Source of the DNA: Siphonodentalium dalli | Lineage: Eukaryota; Mollusca; Scaphopoda; Gadilida; Siphonodentaliidae | Direction: 5' to 3' | Assembly (NCBI GenBank): GCA_032622095.1 | Contig: CP136061.1 | Span: forward strand, 116,384,754-116,448,753 | Length of the DNA stretch: 64,000 nt | In this document: positions 1 to 41,536 of the stretch, piece by piece | Layout: each line of letters opens with the position of its first letter | Numbering within the stretch: the first letter of the stretch is position 1 | Notes under the pieces: model-generated | Seen by the model: only the letters and a program-made list of their open reading frames with translations | The model's database searches: none | What the model was told of the DNA's origin: nothing | Made by a program: the position numbers and the translations under genes

Positions 1-540
1 CCTGAGAGTAGCGGTTTGCTTTCTCATCGGATGCTCTGGTCACCTGCGGTGTTCGGCCATGTTCTCTGAGGGGCTATATATATATCTTTAATGATACATT
101 GGATTGTGCCAGGGATCTCTGCTCTGGCTCCGACCATTGGATTGTTGGGCGCAGCTTTAGTAGGGTCTTCTGACATGATCTCATGATGACTTATATATCA
201 CCATGATATATCTATTATATCATTTTATATATCTATATATGCGAAAGATTTGTGTCACCGGGTTTCTGCAATGATATCTTGTGAAACGGTGATACATAGG
301 TACCTCAGCGACATGAGACATGTTCTCTGTGGGGTTGTATATCTATATTTAGTGATACGTTGGATCATGACAGGGAGCTGTGATCTGGCTCCGCCCATTA
401 GATTGATGGGCGCAGCTTTGGAAGGGCCTTCTGACATGGTCTCATGAGGAAAACTTAATATGTATAACCCCGGATATATATATTATATCATTTTATATAT
501 ATATATACGCAATGTGTATATTGTGATACATAGGTACCTC
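1..540. repeat. Imperfect tandem repeat, period about 235-261 bp, AT-rich
   Basis: The segment containing CATGTTCTCTG (58 and 319) recurs about 261 bp apart. The segment GATACATAGGTACCTCAG recurs at 291 and 525. Runs of TATATA separate the copies. The array is cut by the left window edge, so its true extent is unknown. Confidence 0.7.
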
Positions 541-1337
541 AGGGACATGTGAACGTGTGATAACTGTTCTAAGGGCAGGACCAGTTCACGCTCCTCCGGT
601 TACGTATCGACGGTTCAACCAATTCGTGGGGATACGTCTGGTGGAGCTGCAGGGGTACTTGGGACCTCCAGGCCATTTGGCCCCCACCAGACGCTAGCGG
701 TTCTGGGTGCTAAAGCTGCCAAAAATCGAGTGCGTACGTATCGATACCGGCTGGATGGCCTTAGGCAGCTTAAGCGTAGGGCAGGGGCCATACCCATGAG
801 GTAAAGCGCCGAGTCCCCTGGTCACGATCGAATTGCCTGCCACTCCTCCGTGAAGGGATCGGAGAAAAATGACCTCTCCCCACCCTCCAGCTTGGCCGGG
901 ATATTAGCTTGGGCATGACCACCTGCAGCATGCGATGGTGGGGGGGGCTCCCTCTGATCCGATGGCTTGACTCGCTTATAGTTGTATAACCCATTTGGGC
1001 TAATGGGCTCTCCATTTGATACCTGTGCCATAGATTAGGCATCAGGTTATCTGCCGTTTGCATTGGTGAACAGCAGTTAGTTAAACTCTTAATGTTGGTT
1101 GTCTTGCCATCTTTGGAGTGGGCCTCCTCCAGTGCAGGTCGTTATGTCGCTAAGGCGGAGAGGGAGTTAGTCTCCTCGAATCTCAAATCGGCTGGATTCT
1201 TAGAACTGACGGATGAAGAACAGAGAATTGCTCGGTTCGCTCGCAATTCCGAATTGAATGGCACCACCTGGGATGTTGCTTCCAAAAACAAGGGGGGGAG
1301 GTACATGTTTGGGCAATATAGCACTCTAATTATATGA
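541..1337. other. Unidentified coding-like, GC-richer fragment
   Basis: This stretch is less AT-rich than its surroundings and holds several open frames on both strands. One + strand frame runs about 565-802 and reads GGAAGVLGTSRPFGPHQTLA with a basic end RTYRYRLDGLRQLKRR. Another, 1092-1337, reads KAERELVSSNLKSAGFLELT. The minus strand is open at 822-1031. I do not recognise a family. A decayed transposon ORF is the most likely explanation, and it does not match the missing N-terminal part of QARS1. Confidence 0.35.
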
Positions 1338-1515
1338 GTTATTTCACGTACCTAATCATAACAGATTCATTAAAGAGTTCATATTTAGGTACAATCTGTT
1401 TTAGAAGAGTGCATTCCCTCCAAAATTTGGCTATTAACTTTATTGCTCGTGCCTCCTCCTGGGCTTGCATTCTAATCCATATAGTTCAGTGTGAACGGCT
1501 TCCTTTAGCGGAAAT

Positions 1516-1851
1516 ATGATATTTTTAAAAATATAATATATATTTCCTTAAAGAAAGCCTGAACACTGAACTATCATAGGGCCCTCCCATGGCGGTGCCA
1601 TTCCCAACCCCGCAACTCGCCAATCTCCTGATTGAGTTGAAAATAAACTGGCGTATTCAGTCAGTTATATTGGGACTGCGCATGCGTGACTAATACGAGC
1701 AAGCCACTAAAGACCGCGAGGTACCGTAGGCGACCACAAAAAAGTTAACCCCTTTTCTACTATGGTTTTACAAACGCAGGACATCTATCCATATAGTTCA
1801 GTGTTCAGGCTTTCTTTAAGGAAATATATATTATATTTTTAAAAATATCAT
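1516..1851. mobile_element. MITE with perfect 59-bp terminal inverted repeats
   Basis: Bases 1516-1574 and 1793-1851 are exact reverse complements over 59 bp and enclose 218 bp of unrelated, less AT-rich sequence. The end motif ATATAGTTCAGTGT also occurs once more, in direct orientation, at about 1479-1492, suggesting a larger or nested structure. No coding capacity is present. No clear target duplication was identified. Confidence 0.8.
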
Positions 1852-2114
1852 AATGTCCACAATCGGCATCTGATGCACAGATAATCACTGATCAGGCTTA
1901 AATCACAATAAATTTAGTTATAGTATCAATGGTAGTCTTAGTCATGGATTAGACTTATCCGTCACAAGGGTGTGGAATAGATACAGAACACAACTTGCCT
2001 CATAAAATAGGATATTTTTTCAAACTCGTTGTGGATGTTGCATAGTCACATTTCACTCTGCTCGTGAAATATATCTTTGCACTGATCGCAACTCATTCAA
2101 TAAAAGATTCTCGA

Positions 2115-2490
2115 TTAAAGTGATGTGAAACACTCCGGTAGGGTGATCAAATAGAAATGTAGAATACTCTTGCTCAAAGTATTTATTTTTTACGAATATA
2201 AAGCCAGATTTACAACACACACCGTCATTCTTATATATCAATTAAATTCAATGACTCTCGATGGCAAAATCATTTTTGTTGGTTTATCACCATTTGTTGC
2301 GTCTTGAATCGAGATGTAAATATTTATAATTGCGCGTTGTTCAGGCGATGTTCTCTATGAAGTGGTGTTGTCGATTTCGCTGAGATTTTCGGCGATGTTA
2401 GTAGAATTCTACATTTCTTCAGTTGGCACAGTGCCTGAGTACTAACTTATCAGTTTCATGCACCCGAACAAGTACATAATATGTCTTTAA
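2115..2490. repeat. Family R repeat, TTAAAG...CTTTAA bounded
   Basis: This ~376-bp repeat starts TTAAAGTGATGTGAAACAC and ends ATATGTCTTTAA. The same family recurs at 18131-18506, 19038-19390 (diverged), 39087-39448, 39831-40211 (inverted), 47155-47515 (inverted), and as relics near 9500-9770 and 59390-59450. The ends are TTAA-bounded with only a 6-bp inverted match, so a TTAA-targeting transposon is possible but not proven. Confidence 0.75.
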
Positions 2491-2596
2491 GATGTGCATT
2501 GTGGTCGGTTTATATAATATAATAATAATATATAATATATAATATAATTTTGGTGATGGTAAATGAATAAATGTTTGAACTAATTTATTTTTTCAG

Positions 2597-32542
<29,946 letters not shown>

Positions 32543-33080
32543 GTTAGTGTACACAAATAATTAATATCTTTCTGAGACCAGTTCAGATTGTGCTTCTTCT
32601 CTATTTATGTCAATCCGGTTGAACTTACTTTGGTTGTATTAACCTTTTCTATACTAAATGTATTATTTCGCGTTCCACACATAAAAATGTCAGACCAACT
32701 GGCATCCATACTCTGTGGAATGCAACAAAATCAACATCCATTATTTATATTTTACACTTAACCGAGTCAACTGGCAGATTAAAAGAGCATTAAGGGCCCA
32801 TTTCCAATGTTATTCCCATAGATGGCTGCAAGTTGCATCTACACAAAAATGGAAACAAGTATGGGTCAGTGTGCAACGTCATGTGATGTAATTTCGACCA
32901 ATGTCCTGTATTCATGTTCCACAGCGCGGATGCATATGGGAGTGTAAATATTTTAATTTGAGGTTTTTTTTTTAAATAAGCAGACAACAGATAATAGAAG
33001 TGCAGCAGGAGTCCTATTTATTGGAGGGAAATGTTCAGATAATAAGTTCAACCAATGACCTGTGAAATTATCCAAGTTGA

Positions 33081-33525
33081 CAAGCCTGCAAATAGTGTGT
33101 CTGTCATTTGCAGAATGAGGTCCCCAGAGGGTGAATTTAGTGATGCTATCCTGCACAGTGGGCTAGCATCACCAAATTCACCCTCTGGAGATCTCATTCT
33201 GCTTAGGCTTCATATTCTGGGAAGTATCTATAGTCTCAAATTAACATTGTTTTTAGTTACGCTTTCCCTTCTGGGAAGTTTCTATATCACCTAATTTGCA
33301 GAAGATAAAATGCATAATAGAGGTGCCCAATGGGTGAACATCACAAACTTCAATTGGGGAACTTCAATCTGATCCTGGTCTACCATAGAAGTTGAGGGCC
33401 TAAGCCGAATGAGGTCCCCAGAGGGTGAATTTAGTGATGCTAGCCCGCTATGCAGGATAGCGTCACTAAATTCACCCTCTGGGGACCTCATTCTGCAAAT
33501 GACCGACACGCTATTTGCAGGCTTG
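33081..33525. mobile_element. Family H, long form, exact 8-bp target duplication CAAGTTGA
   Basis: The 445-bp element is flanked by CAAGTTGA at 33073-33080 and 33526-33533. Both hairpins and the long interior (AAATTAACATTGTTTTTAG, GAAGATAAAATGCATAAT) are present. Intron or 3' flank of QARS1. Partial Family F sequence (CAGACAACAGATAATA, GGAGGGAAATGTTCAGATAA) lies on its left at about 32983-33060. Confidence 0.9.
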
Positions 33526-33711
33526 CAAGTTGAGCTAGAGTGTCATTGACACCTTCATTTAAATAAGAAGACAACAGATAATACAAGTGCAGGAGGAGCA
33601 TGAACACTCGGCTGTACCTATTTACATTACAAGATATGGGCAGCACATCTCATTGGATTCTTAGTTAACAACAAGTTTTGAAACTGTTGTTTCTTATAGT
33701 CCCTATTATAT

Positions 33712-34165
33712 GTGACCCGCCATATCAAAATCAGTCGTAAGTCGGGATTTTTTTTACCCTGTGCCAATGCATTCTCTTATATATGCGAGTCGACCATAGG
33801 TCGCCTCGCATATATAAGAATGCATTAGCCTAACAATTTTTTACAATTTTAATAATTTCTTCTTGTATTCTTTAACAATTTTATAATTTCACCCATACAG
33901 AGCCCCAGACAAACATGAGCAGACGATACTCTTCTATATGCTTCTATATATGTGTGGGGCTCCCTGCAGGGTAATGGATGTTTTTTATTTTATGTCCTAA
34001 AAATTGTAAGAAACATTTATTTAAAAAAAATGATAAAAAATTGTTAGGCCATGCATTCTCTTATGTATGCGAGGCGACCTAAGGTCGACTCGCATATATA
34101 AGAGAATGCATTGGCACAGGGTAAAAAAATCCCGACTTACGACTGGTTTTGATATGGCGGGTCAC
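33712..34165. mobile_element. Composite element, second copy, opposite orientation
   Basis: Same GTGACCCGCC ends and hairpins as 31061-31517. The asymmetric interior is inverted (CACCCATACAGAGCCCCAGA ... GTGTGGGGCTCCCTGCAGGG), showing that the whole element lies in reverse. Confidence 0.82.
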
Positions 34166-34184
34166 ATATGAGGTCGCTAATTAT

Positions 34185-34307
34185 GCAGCCCTCGAAATTA
34201 GGAAAATTTTCCACTGCAAATTTAATGCTGTGGCATTATAGATTCCACATGTTGCCACGGCATTTCCCATGGCATTGCTTATTGTCATGACCAATTTCGA
34301 GGACTGC
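34185..34307. mobile_element. Small MITE with TTAT flanks
   Basis: GCAGCCCTCGAAATT and AATTTCGAGGACTGC are inverted ends (one mismatch), flanked by TTAT on both sides. The interior pairs partly around GTGGCATTATAGATTCCACA. A partial relative lies at 54255-54357 (GGAATCTAATATTGCACAGC, AATTTCGAGGGCTGC). Confidence 0.65.
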
Positions 34308-34311
34308 TTAT

Positions 34312-35404
34312 GCGAACAAATTCACACTTGTGGTGCTATGCAGACTTCCTCAACAGATTACAGTTTAGCTTCCATTGGAAGAATTATCCTGGCACATATA
34401 TATAGAATGATAATGTTGGTTATGCTTGCTGGTGAAGTTTGGCGTTCCCACAATCTTAAAACTCTCACCAATAAATAATTTTATTACATAACTATGTGTG
34501 ATTTACCTTTATTTCTCATCTGATTATAAACAATAATTTCTCTAGTGAATTATGTCACTTTAACTAGCACGTTATGTATTCATATGCGCTATCAAAATTT
34601 ACGTGTCATGGGTATAGTGGCGGTATTATTCGGATTTCTGGTAAATCAGATGTTTATACTTTTAGTAGAATATAATAAATACAGAATAATTACTTGATTG
34701 GACTGGTGATGTGAAATAATTAATTTGAGGCAGGGACTATTTTGTAAAACGCTTTAGCGCAATGCACTCTCGTGTTTGTACAATGTCAACCATTCCAATC
34801 AAGAGATTACTCTCTATTTAATTCTCTCAGGCACACTTGGTTCAATAGTGATCTTTTGTTGTATGTTTTATTACAAGTTGATCAAGTCAAACTCTTCCCT
34901 ACTTCACACACTACCCAGACTATTATAAATTCTTCATCTTTGGGAAATTCCACTTGCACAACCTTCTCACCCTTTGGTTTTTATAATTTTCTGGTTCCTC
35001 AAATGTTCTTTTATATAACAATACATGTATATTGCATACAAAAACCAACCCTGTCAAATACAGTTTGATTCCACATTAGAAACCGAGGTTAGATCAAATT
35101 TTACGAATGTATTACCAATGTCTTTCAAAAGTCATATTATATCCACATAACTTTTATTACAAATCTGTGGGTTTTGATGTTAATGGTAAATGTAATGGAC
35201 ATCTCTATCATCAGTCATGATTTGGTATATTGTCAATATTTATTGCCTTTGGTGAATACAGGGCTCAAATAAATATTTATATATATATCCCAAAAATAAT
35301 TTACAATAAATAATAAATATCTGCCTCCCTATCACTTTGAAAAAATTATTCCCTGAGAAACAAACTATTATTTTTATCTGGCCTTATAACTGTCGAATAT
35401 TTTG
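34312..35404. other. No supported feature
   Basis: AT-rich sequence. The open frames at 34269-34478 and 34772-35068 have no recognisable domain and no repeat family is evident. Confidence 0.4.
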
Positions 35405-35412
35405 TCCATGAT

Positions 35413-35666
35413 CAAGCCTTGAAATAGGGTGTCTGTCATTTGCAGAATGAGGTCCCCAGCGGGTGAATTTAGTGATGCTACCCCGCATAGCGGGCTAGCA
35501 TCACCAAATTCACCCTCTGGGAACCTCATTCTGCTGAGGTGTAAACAGAATGAGGTCCCCAGAGGGTGAATTTGGTGATGCTAGCCTGCTATGTGGGGTA
35601 GCATCACTAAATTCACCCTCTGGGGACCTCATTCTGCAAATGACAGACACACTATTTCAAGGCTTG
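35413..35666. mobile_element. Family H, short form, exact 8-bp target duplication TCCATGAT
   Basis: The 254-bp element is flanked by TCCATGAT (35405-35412, 35667-35674). Two hairpins are separated by the short spacer TGAGGTGTAAACA. Confidence 0.92.
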
Positions 35667-36269
35667 TCCATGATAGGGATGATTGCCTGTGTGTATTGCA
35701 CTACATTAGTATGATGCTGGAGTGGCAGGCAAAAATCATATTCATCAGTGTCTCACTGTGACTTGTTGGTTGATGACCAAGTTTGGCAAGATCAGTTCAT
35801 GGGCAGGTGGTCGACTGCCATCTACAGATGGAGTTTGCGCGATAACTTCAATGAATATCAACTGATTTAGTTGATATTTAGTATATGACACTTCAGCCAG
35901 GTCTCCGTATTGTGGGCGGCTTCACAGCCCTTAATTAGATAATTTTCATGCTTTTGTCACGTTAATGTGATAACTTGAACAAATATCAAATGCTTTTATT
36001 GATATTTGCTTTACGAGACTTGCGCAACAATATCTACATAGAATAGAGGTAATAAACTAGCCAGGTTCACATAATGTAGCCAGAGTTACATGTACTACCC
36101 TTAATTAGTTCCTAATGATTTAGATTTTATCATTAGATAACTTTATTTATTCTGTTGAACAGGTCATCTGTACTATAATTTATTTGATTGAGAATATGGA
36201 ATAGAAGATACTTTGCATGAATATTAAAAGTTTATATATTCTTCTGGATAGCTGACATTCACTACTTCT

Positions 36270-37460
36270 GTTTACTTAATGGATTCTCCTGGCAGTTTTA
36301 TCAAAGTATACATTGGAATGGTCTATTATTCATCTGGAGAGGTGTTCAAGAATTATGAGCAGACAACAGACAGGCAAAATGATAATACATGTTCAGAAGA
36401 ATTCTTATTAAATATGGCCTATCTCTTTGTAAACATGTGTTGTTTAGTTACTGGGGTATACAATATTAGATATGAATCAAAGACCCATGTCCAGAAATTC
36501 TTCTATCGATTAATATTGATTATATTTCGAAAATGTTTTTGTCTAAAAACGTGTGGCTAACGAACAATAGTGGTTACTTCTATTAGAGACCAGAAATTTA
36601 ATTGTGTAATTTTGTCACAAATAAATGTTAATTAGACTCATTATCGCTTATAACTATGTAATAAAACAATACAAACAATGAATCTGGGACATTTGATTTT
36701 CTGAGTATAGCTATGGAACGCACTAATGATCTCTATCGATATATGGTATCGCCTGAATGGTCTGTTCTAAAAATAGAACAATTAAAGGTAATCCCACTTA
36801 ATTATCTCATTTTATAATAAAATATTCATAATAAAATCAATTTTAATTGATAGAGGCGTTTCCGGTCATGGGTCTTTCATTCATATTTATTATATTATAC
36901 CCACGAAACTATTTCAAAATTGTTATAGGAAGAGATAATCCATCTTTAATTGGAGGGAACTACTCATCATTGAGTATTCAGAAATGAAAGGTTAATAATG
37001 TTAATAATGATTCAATGTGCATGATTATGAGTTTTCATTCGTTTTGATATTCATACATAATCAAGATTTTGTTAAATTCAATTTGGCTTTCATTGTGATC
37101 TCCTGTATGTCAATTCCTTGTAGATTTAGAGTTGCCCCTCCTGTGTTGTGTGGGGGCTGTCAATCCTATCTTACAGAAAACTGCTATGTTTCTTTCAAAG
37201 ATGGATCATCTTGCATCGGTTTATGTTGTGTAAGCTATTTGTCAGTTTTAATCACTGGGTGACAAATCTCCATGTCTCATGAAAGTAAGGGTGACAGCTC
37301 TTTTGTTATCCGATAACTAAATACATGTACATATTCCTTGTCCGGGGTGTTCATGAATTATAAGCAGATGACAGATAATACAAGTTGGAAGGATTCCTAT
37401 TCATTGGTGGGAAATTTTGAGAAAATAAGTTCAACAAAAGCCATGTGTTGAAATTATTAT
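36270..37460. mobile_element. Family F fragments
   Basis: TTAATGGATTCTCCTGGCAG and CATTGGAATGGTCTATTATTC (36278-36336) match the left part. GGAGGGAACTACTCATCATTGAG with AGAAATGAAAGGTTAA (36951-36994) matches the right end. Another partial copy lies at 37340-37460 (GCAGATGACAGATAATACAAG). Intervening sequence is unassigned. Confidence 0.6.
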
Positions 37461-37555
37461 CTGTAGTGTTAGTATTCGGCCAATTTTGACAATCAGATAT
37501 TCGGCCAACTCATCCAGTAAATATTCATATAATATTTCAATGTTTGGGACAATGT

Positions 37556-38157
37556 GGAGCTTTCCGTTAAATGGCAACAAGCCATATTTCCGACTAAATC
37601 CTGAAAAGTTACCCATAATTCTGCTGTGATTAAGGAGTCGATTATTTAGGGCATTACTGTGTGGTATCATGCTTACTTTTCTTGCGGTTTCACAAATTAT
37701 TAGTTGTGACACAATACTTCAGAACATTGGTCGGGATTGGTCTTGCATGTGATTTTCTTGATCCGTTTGTCGAGAGTAAAATGATCCCAAATGTCTGATT
37801 TTTATGACCTGAATTCATCTTTGCATATGGAATTCTAAGAGAGCCTTTATGTCCGTGTATCTCTCCAAGTGATATGCACCACCAATGACATCATGAAACA
37901 TGTAATACCAGGAATCTTATCTAATTTACTTTCTGCACTCTTTGCATTTGACGACAATTAAGCTTACATAATACTTACAATAATGCTCTAAATAATCGAC
38001 TCCTTAACCACCGCAGAAATATGGCTTGTTGCCATTAATCGGAAAGCTCTCAGAGCTTTCTGATGAATGGCAACAAGCCATATTTCTGACTAAATCCTGA
38101 AAAATTACCCATAATTCTGCTGTGGTTAAGGAGTGGATTATTTAGAGCATTACTGTA
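37556..38157. mobile_element. Family M: one half copy and one full copy
   Basis: 37556-37660 is a right half ending GGGCATTACTGT. 37977-38157 is a copy with both arms, missing part of the left arm after CCGCAGAAATATGGC. 38158-38676 holds no supported feature. Confidence 0.78.
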
Positions 38158-38679
38158 TTAGATCATAGAATGGTGATTTTGGGGTGGAAATTGAACTTGA
38201 GCCATTACAATTCTCCCTGATAACAGTCCACTTCTCCCAAGTAATCAAATAGGGAGAATTGACTTCTCCCATTTTGAAACTTCTGGGCTTGTGCCTGCTG
38301 ATAGGCCTAAAAAATCCCTGAATCAGCAGGTCAGGTTTTATTGCTAGACTGTGAAACACTCCACTATTCACGTCACTTGAAGACGGAAGGTATCAGCATC
38401 TCATGGAAGCTTGTTTAATATCTTTTTTATAGGTCCTATCCATCATAATAAAATTAAAATTATGAAAACTCTAATGTTTTATGAGAGGACTATTTGGGTA
38501 ATAAATCATACAACTTAGGGAGATGTGCATGAGATATATAACAGATGTACTTGTCTCTGTGACTGATTACTACTGTAGTGAAAACTTAGCTTTAAAAACT
38601 AACAGTAGCATAAATTCACACTTTAGTCAAGATGGCATTGGGTGAAGTGAGTATGAGATACTGTTGAAGAATGTGATTA

Positions 38680-38932
38680 TAGTAATGCCCTAAATAATTG
38701 ACTCCTTAACCACAGCAGAATTATGAGTAATTTTTCAGGATTTAGTCGGAAATATGGCTTGTTGCCATTCATCGGAAAGCTCTCAGTAAATATGGCTTGT
38801 TGCCATTCATCGGAAAGCTCTCAGTGAGAGCTTTCCGATGAATGGCAACAAGCCATATTTCCGACTAAATCCTGAAAAATTACCCATAATTCTGCTGTGG
38901 TTAAGGAGTAAATTATTTAGGGCATTACAGTA
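38680..38932. mobile_element. Family M with a duplicated inner arm segment
   Basis: The left arm contains AATATGGCTTGTTGCCATTC with the following ATCGGAAAGCTCTCAGT twice in tandem (about 38750-38823) before the right arm. This is a copying error typical of hairpin DNA. Confidence 0.8.
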
Positions 38933-39086
38933 CATATTTTAAACAAGAGGTATCTTTGAGCTGTGGCATAAAAAAATGTGTGCTTGTGTAAAATCCATGA
39001 ACCAAATTTGTTCAATAAGTAGAAATCACTATCCAAATTTGGTCAAAATCTGATTACGTTTGTTAAAGTTATCATGATTACGTATG

Positions 39087-39448
39087 TTAAAGTGATGTGA
39101 AACACTCCAGTAGGGTGATCAAAAGAAATTGAGAAATAATCTTGCCGAAAGTGGCTATTTTTTACGAATTTTAATCCAAATTTACACACATTCTTATATA
39201 TTAATTAAATGTAGTGATGCTCGATGGCGAAATCACTTGAGTTAGTTTATCACCGATAGTTGCGCCCCGAATCAAGATGTAGATATTTACAATTTAGTGT
39301 AGATGATGTTTTCTATGGAGTGGTAAGGTTGATATTTTTGAAATTTTTAGTGATGTTAGTAGAATGCTACAATACCCAGGTTGGGATAGCGTCTGAGTAC
39401 TAACTTGTCAATTTCATGCACCCAAACAAGTCCATAATATGTCTTTAA
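39087..39448. repeat. Family R copy
   Basis: TTAAAGTGATGTGAAACAC to ATATGTCTTTAA, with CCAGTAGGGTGATCAAAAG. Flanked upstream by a GTTAAAGTTATCATGATTAC module. Confidence 0.78.
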
Positions 39449-39603
39449 TGTTATTATGCTTGCTAGACATCTGGTAAACAGTCCAGTAAGCATAACTCCA
39501 GAATTTTTTTTCGGACAGGGCTGGTTTTCAAACTCATCGAATAGGTTCATGAGTAGAAACCATGATTCAAATTTGGTCGAAATTGGATTACATTTGTTAA
39601 AGT

Positions 39604-39793
39604 TACAGTAATGCCCGAAGTATATGACCATTTAACCACAGCAGAATTATGGGACACTTTTCAGGATTTAGTCGGAAATATGGCTTGTTGCCATTCATCG
39701 GAAAGCTCTCAAGCCATATTTGCGACTAAATCCTGAAAAATTTCCCATAATTTTGCTGTGGTTTAGGGGTCGATTATTTAGGACATTATTGTA
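39604..39793. mobile_element. Family M, shortened right arm
   Basis: TACAGTAATGCCCGAAGTAT to CATTATTGTA. The right inner arm is deleted (CTCTCAAGCCATATTTGCG), leaving an asymmetric hairpin. Confidence 0.75.
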
Positions 39794-39830
39794 TCATGCT
39801 TGCTTTCAGTTTGTCAAAAATAATACACAG

Positions 39831-40211
39831 TTAAAGACATATTATGTACTTGTTCGGGTGGGTGAAACTGATAAGTTAGTATCAAGGCGCTATGCCAACT
39901 GGAGGAATGTACTATTCTACTAACATCGCCGAAAATCTGAAGCAAATTGACCATTTCATTCCATAGAAAACATTGTCTGAACTACACTAAAATGTAAATA
40001 TTTACTACTCGATTCGGGACGCATCTATCGGCGATAAACTAACGAAAACGATTTCGCCATCGAGAGTCACTGCATTGCACTAATACATAATAATGACGGT
40101 GTGTGTTGTCAATTTGGATATAATATTTGTAAAAATTACTACTTTGAACAAGATTATTCTCCATTTATATTTATTTGATCACCCTACCCGGAGTGTTTCA
40201 TATCACTTTAA
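39831..40211. repeat. Family R copy, inverted relative to 39087
   Basis: Starts TTAAAGACATATTATGTACT and ends GTTTCATATCACTTTAA. With 39087-39448 it forms a tail-to-tail pair around the Family M element. Confidence 0.78.
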
Positions 40212-41536
40212 TTGTGATTTCTTGAATTAATCTACTTATATTACCATATATGTTCATAATTTGGGCTTAGGTTACAGACTGGTTTACCAATATTCAAATA
40301 TTTGCAGTTGGTTGCATAAACTGAGGTCTTCCCCTAGCAGCTATAGAGGTCACATTACCCGAACCTAAAGCGGAAACCCTGTTGAATGGTCAACCGTTGG
40401 ATTCTAGGCTATTGTATACAATCATTGCCCAACTGGAATGCGGCAGAGCAATTGCTGAAATAAAATATAAATAAAAACTCTCTTGTTTCCCACAAAGAAG
40501 CCAGGAACACCTCATTGACCCTATCTTTACTAAATGGATTCTTCCATTCAGTTATGAAAGTATATATTGGAATAATCTATTATTCATCTTGAGGGATGTT
40601 CAGGAAATATATATGCAGACCACATGCAGATGAAAAGGTAATGCAAGTGCAGGGGGGGGGGTGGAATTTGTTTTTCTGGGCACGTATGCCGGGGTTGGTG
40701 GGTGGTCGATAGGACCAACAAACAATTTTTCCGCAACTCAAAAATATTTTTCCTGCAAGTCTTTTTGACTGTTTTTGCAATGAGTTTGGTTTAAAACACA
40801 TCTATATGTCAATATTAACATAAATGACAAATTTCATGATGATCAGACAAACAGTATAGCCTGTAGCCCATGCTAATGGATTGAATTTTGAAAAGCCATG
40901 TTTTTTTTGCCCGAATGACCCCAAAATGACTTGTTCCTATTTACATGTCAATGTTGACATCCATGACTAATAGTATGCACAGAAATTCATATACAGCTGT
41001 TTACAGTGAATTTCCCCCCCCCCCCCCCCCCCCCCCCCCCGCAAATCTCTGTTTTAGTGTTAAAAGGGGGTGGGTGTCCAAAAATTGTCGGAAAAAACTG
41101 CCGAAAACGGGAAAAAAATTTGGACGCAGGGGTGGGTCACTCACAACAAGGGTCGAAAGTCAAAAATCAGCATACGTGCCTGCAAATTTTTTCCGACTCC
41201 CCCCTGGCAAGTCCAGAAAGATTTATATTATTTTGTGGGAAATGTTTAGAATACAAGTTCAACAAACGACCTATGGTCCAATACAGGTCCTTCATTCCTG
41301 ACTGTGAACTGGTTTGATGCATGTTTGCCGTATTGGTAAATGATTTGATGTTGAAACATAGTTTCCTATGATTGACTTCGAGAATCAATTTGGTGAATAT
41401 TTGATTTATTAGTTAATGATTTGAAGCTGACAGACCCAACAACCAACAAATCATTACAAAGTGATCCACTATATTAAGCACCATGTAATCACTTATCTGC
41501 TTCCAATTTGTGAATCTTTGCCAAACAACCATTTTT
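40212..41536. other. Repeat relics, no gene
   Basis: A Family F fragment lies at about 40530-40660 (TACTAAATGGATTCTTCC, AATAATCTATTATTCATC). A C-run occupies 41014-41040. Open frames across 40945-41317 read mainly through the C-run and have no domain. Confidence 0.45.
41014..41040. repeat. Poly-C tract, 27 bp
   Basis: An uninterrupted C-run. It creates the proline runs in spurious open frames at this place. Confidence 0.85.

Noticed and set aside
1092-1337. Candidate upstream QARS1 exon
   Set aside because: The peptide does not resemble the GlnRS N-terminal domain and there is no donor giving the required phase (ending in a single G) in a matching frame.
33291-33509. Recurrent predicted peptides such as MRSPEGEFSDAILHSGLASP and NSPSGDLIL
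   Set aside because: They are translations of Family H hairpin arms, appear on both strands because the arms are palindromic, and occur only within those elements.
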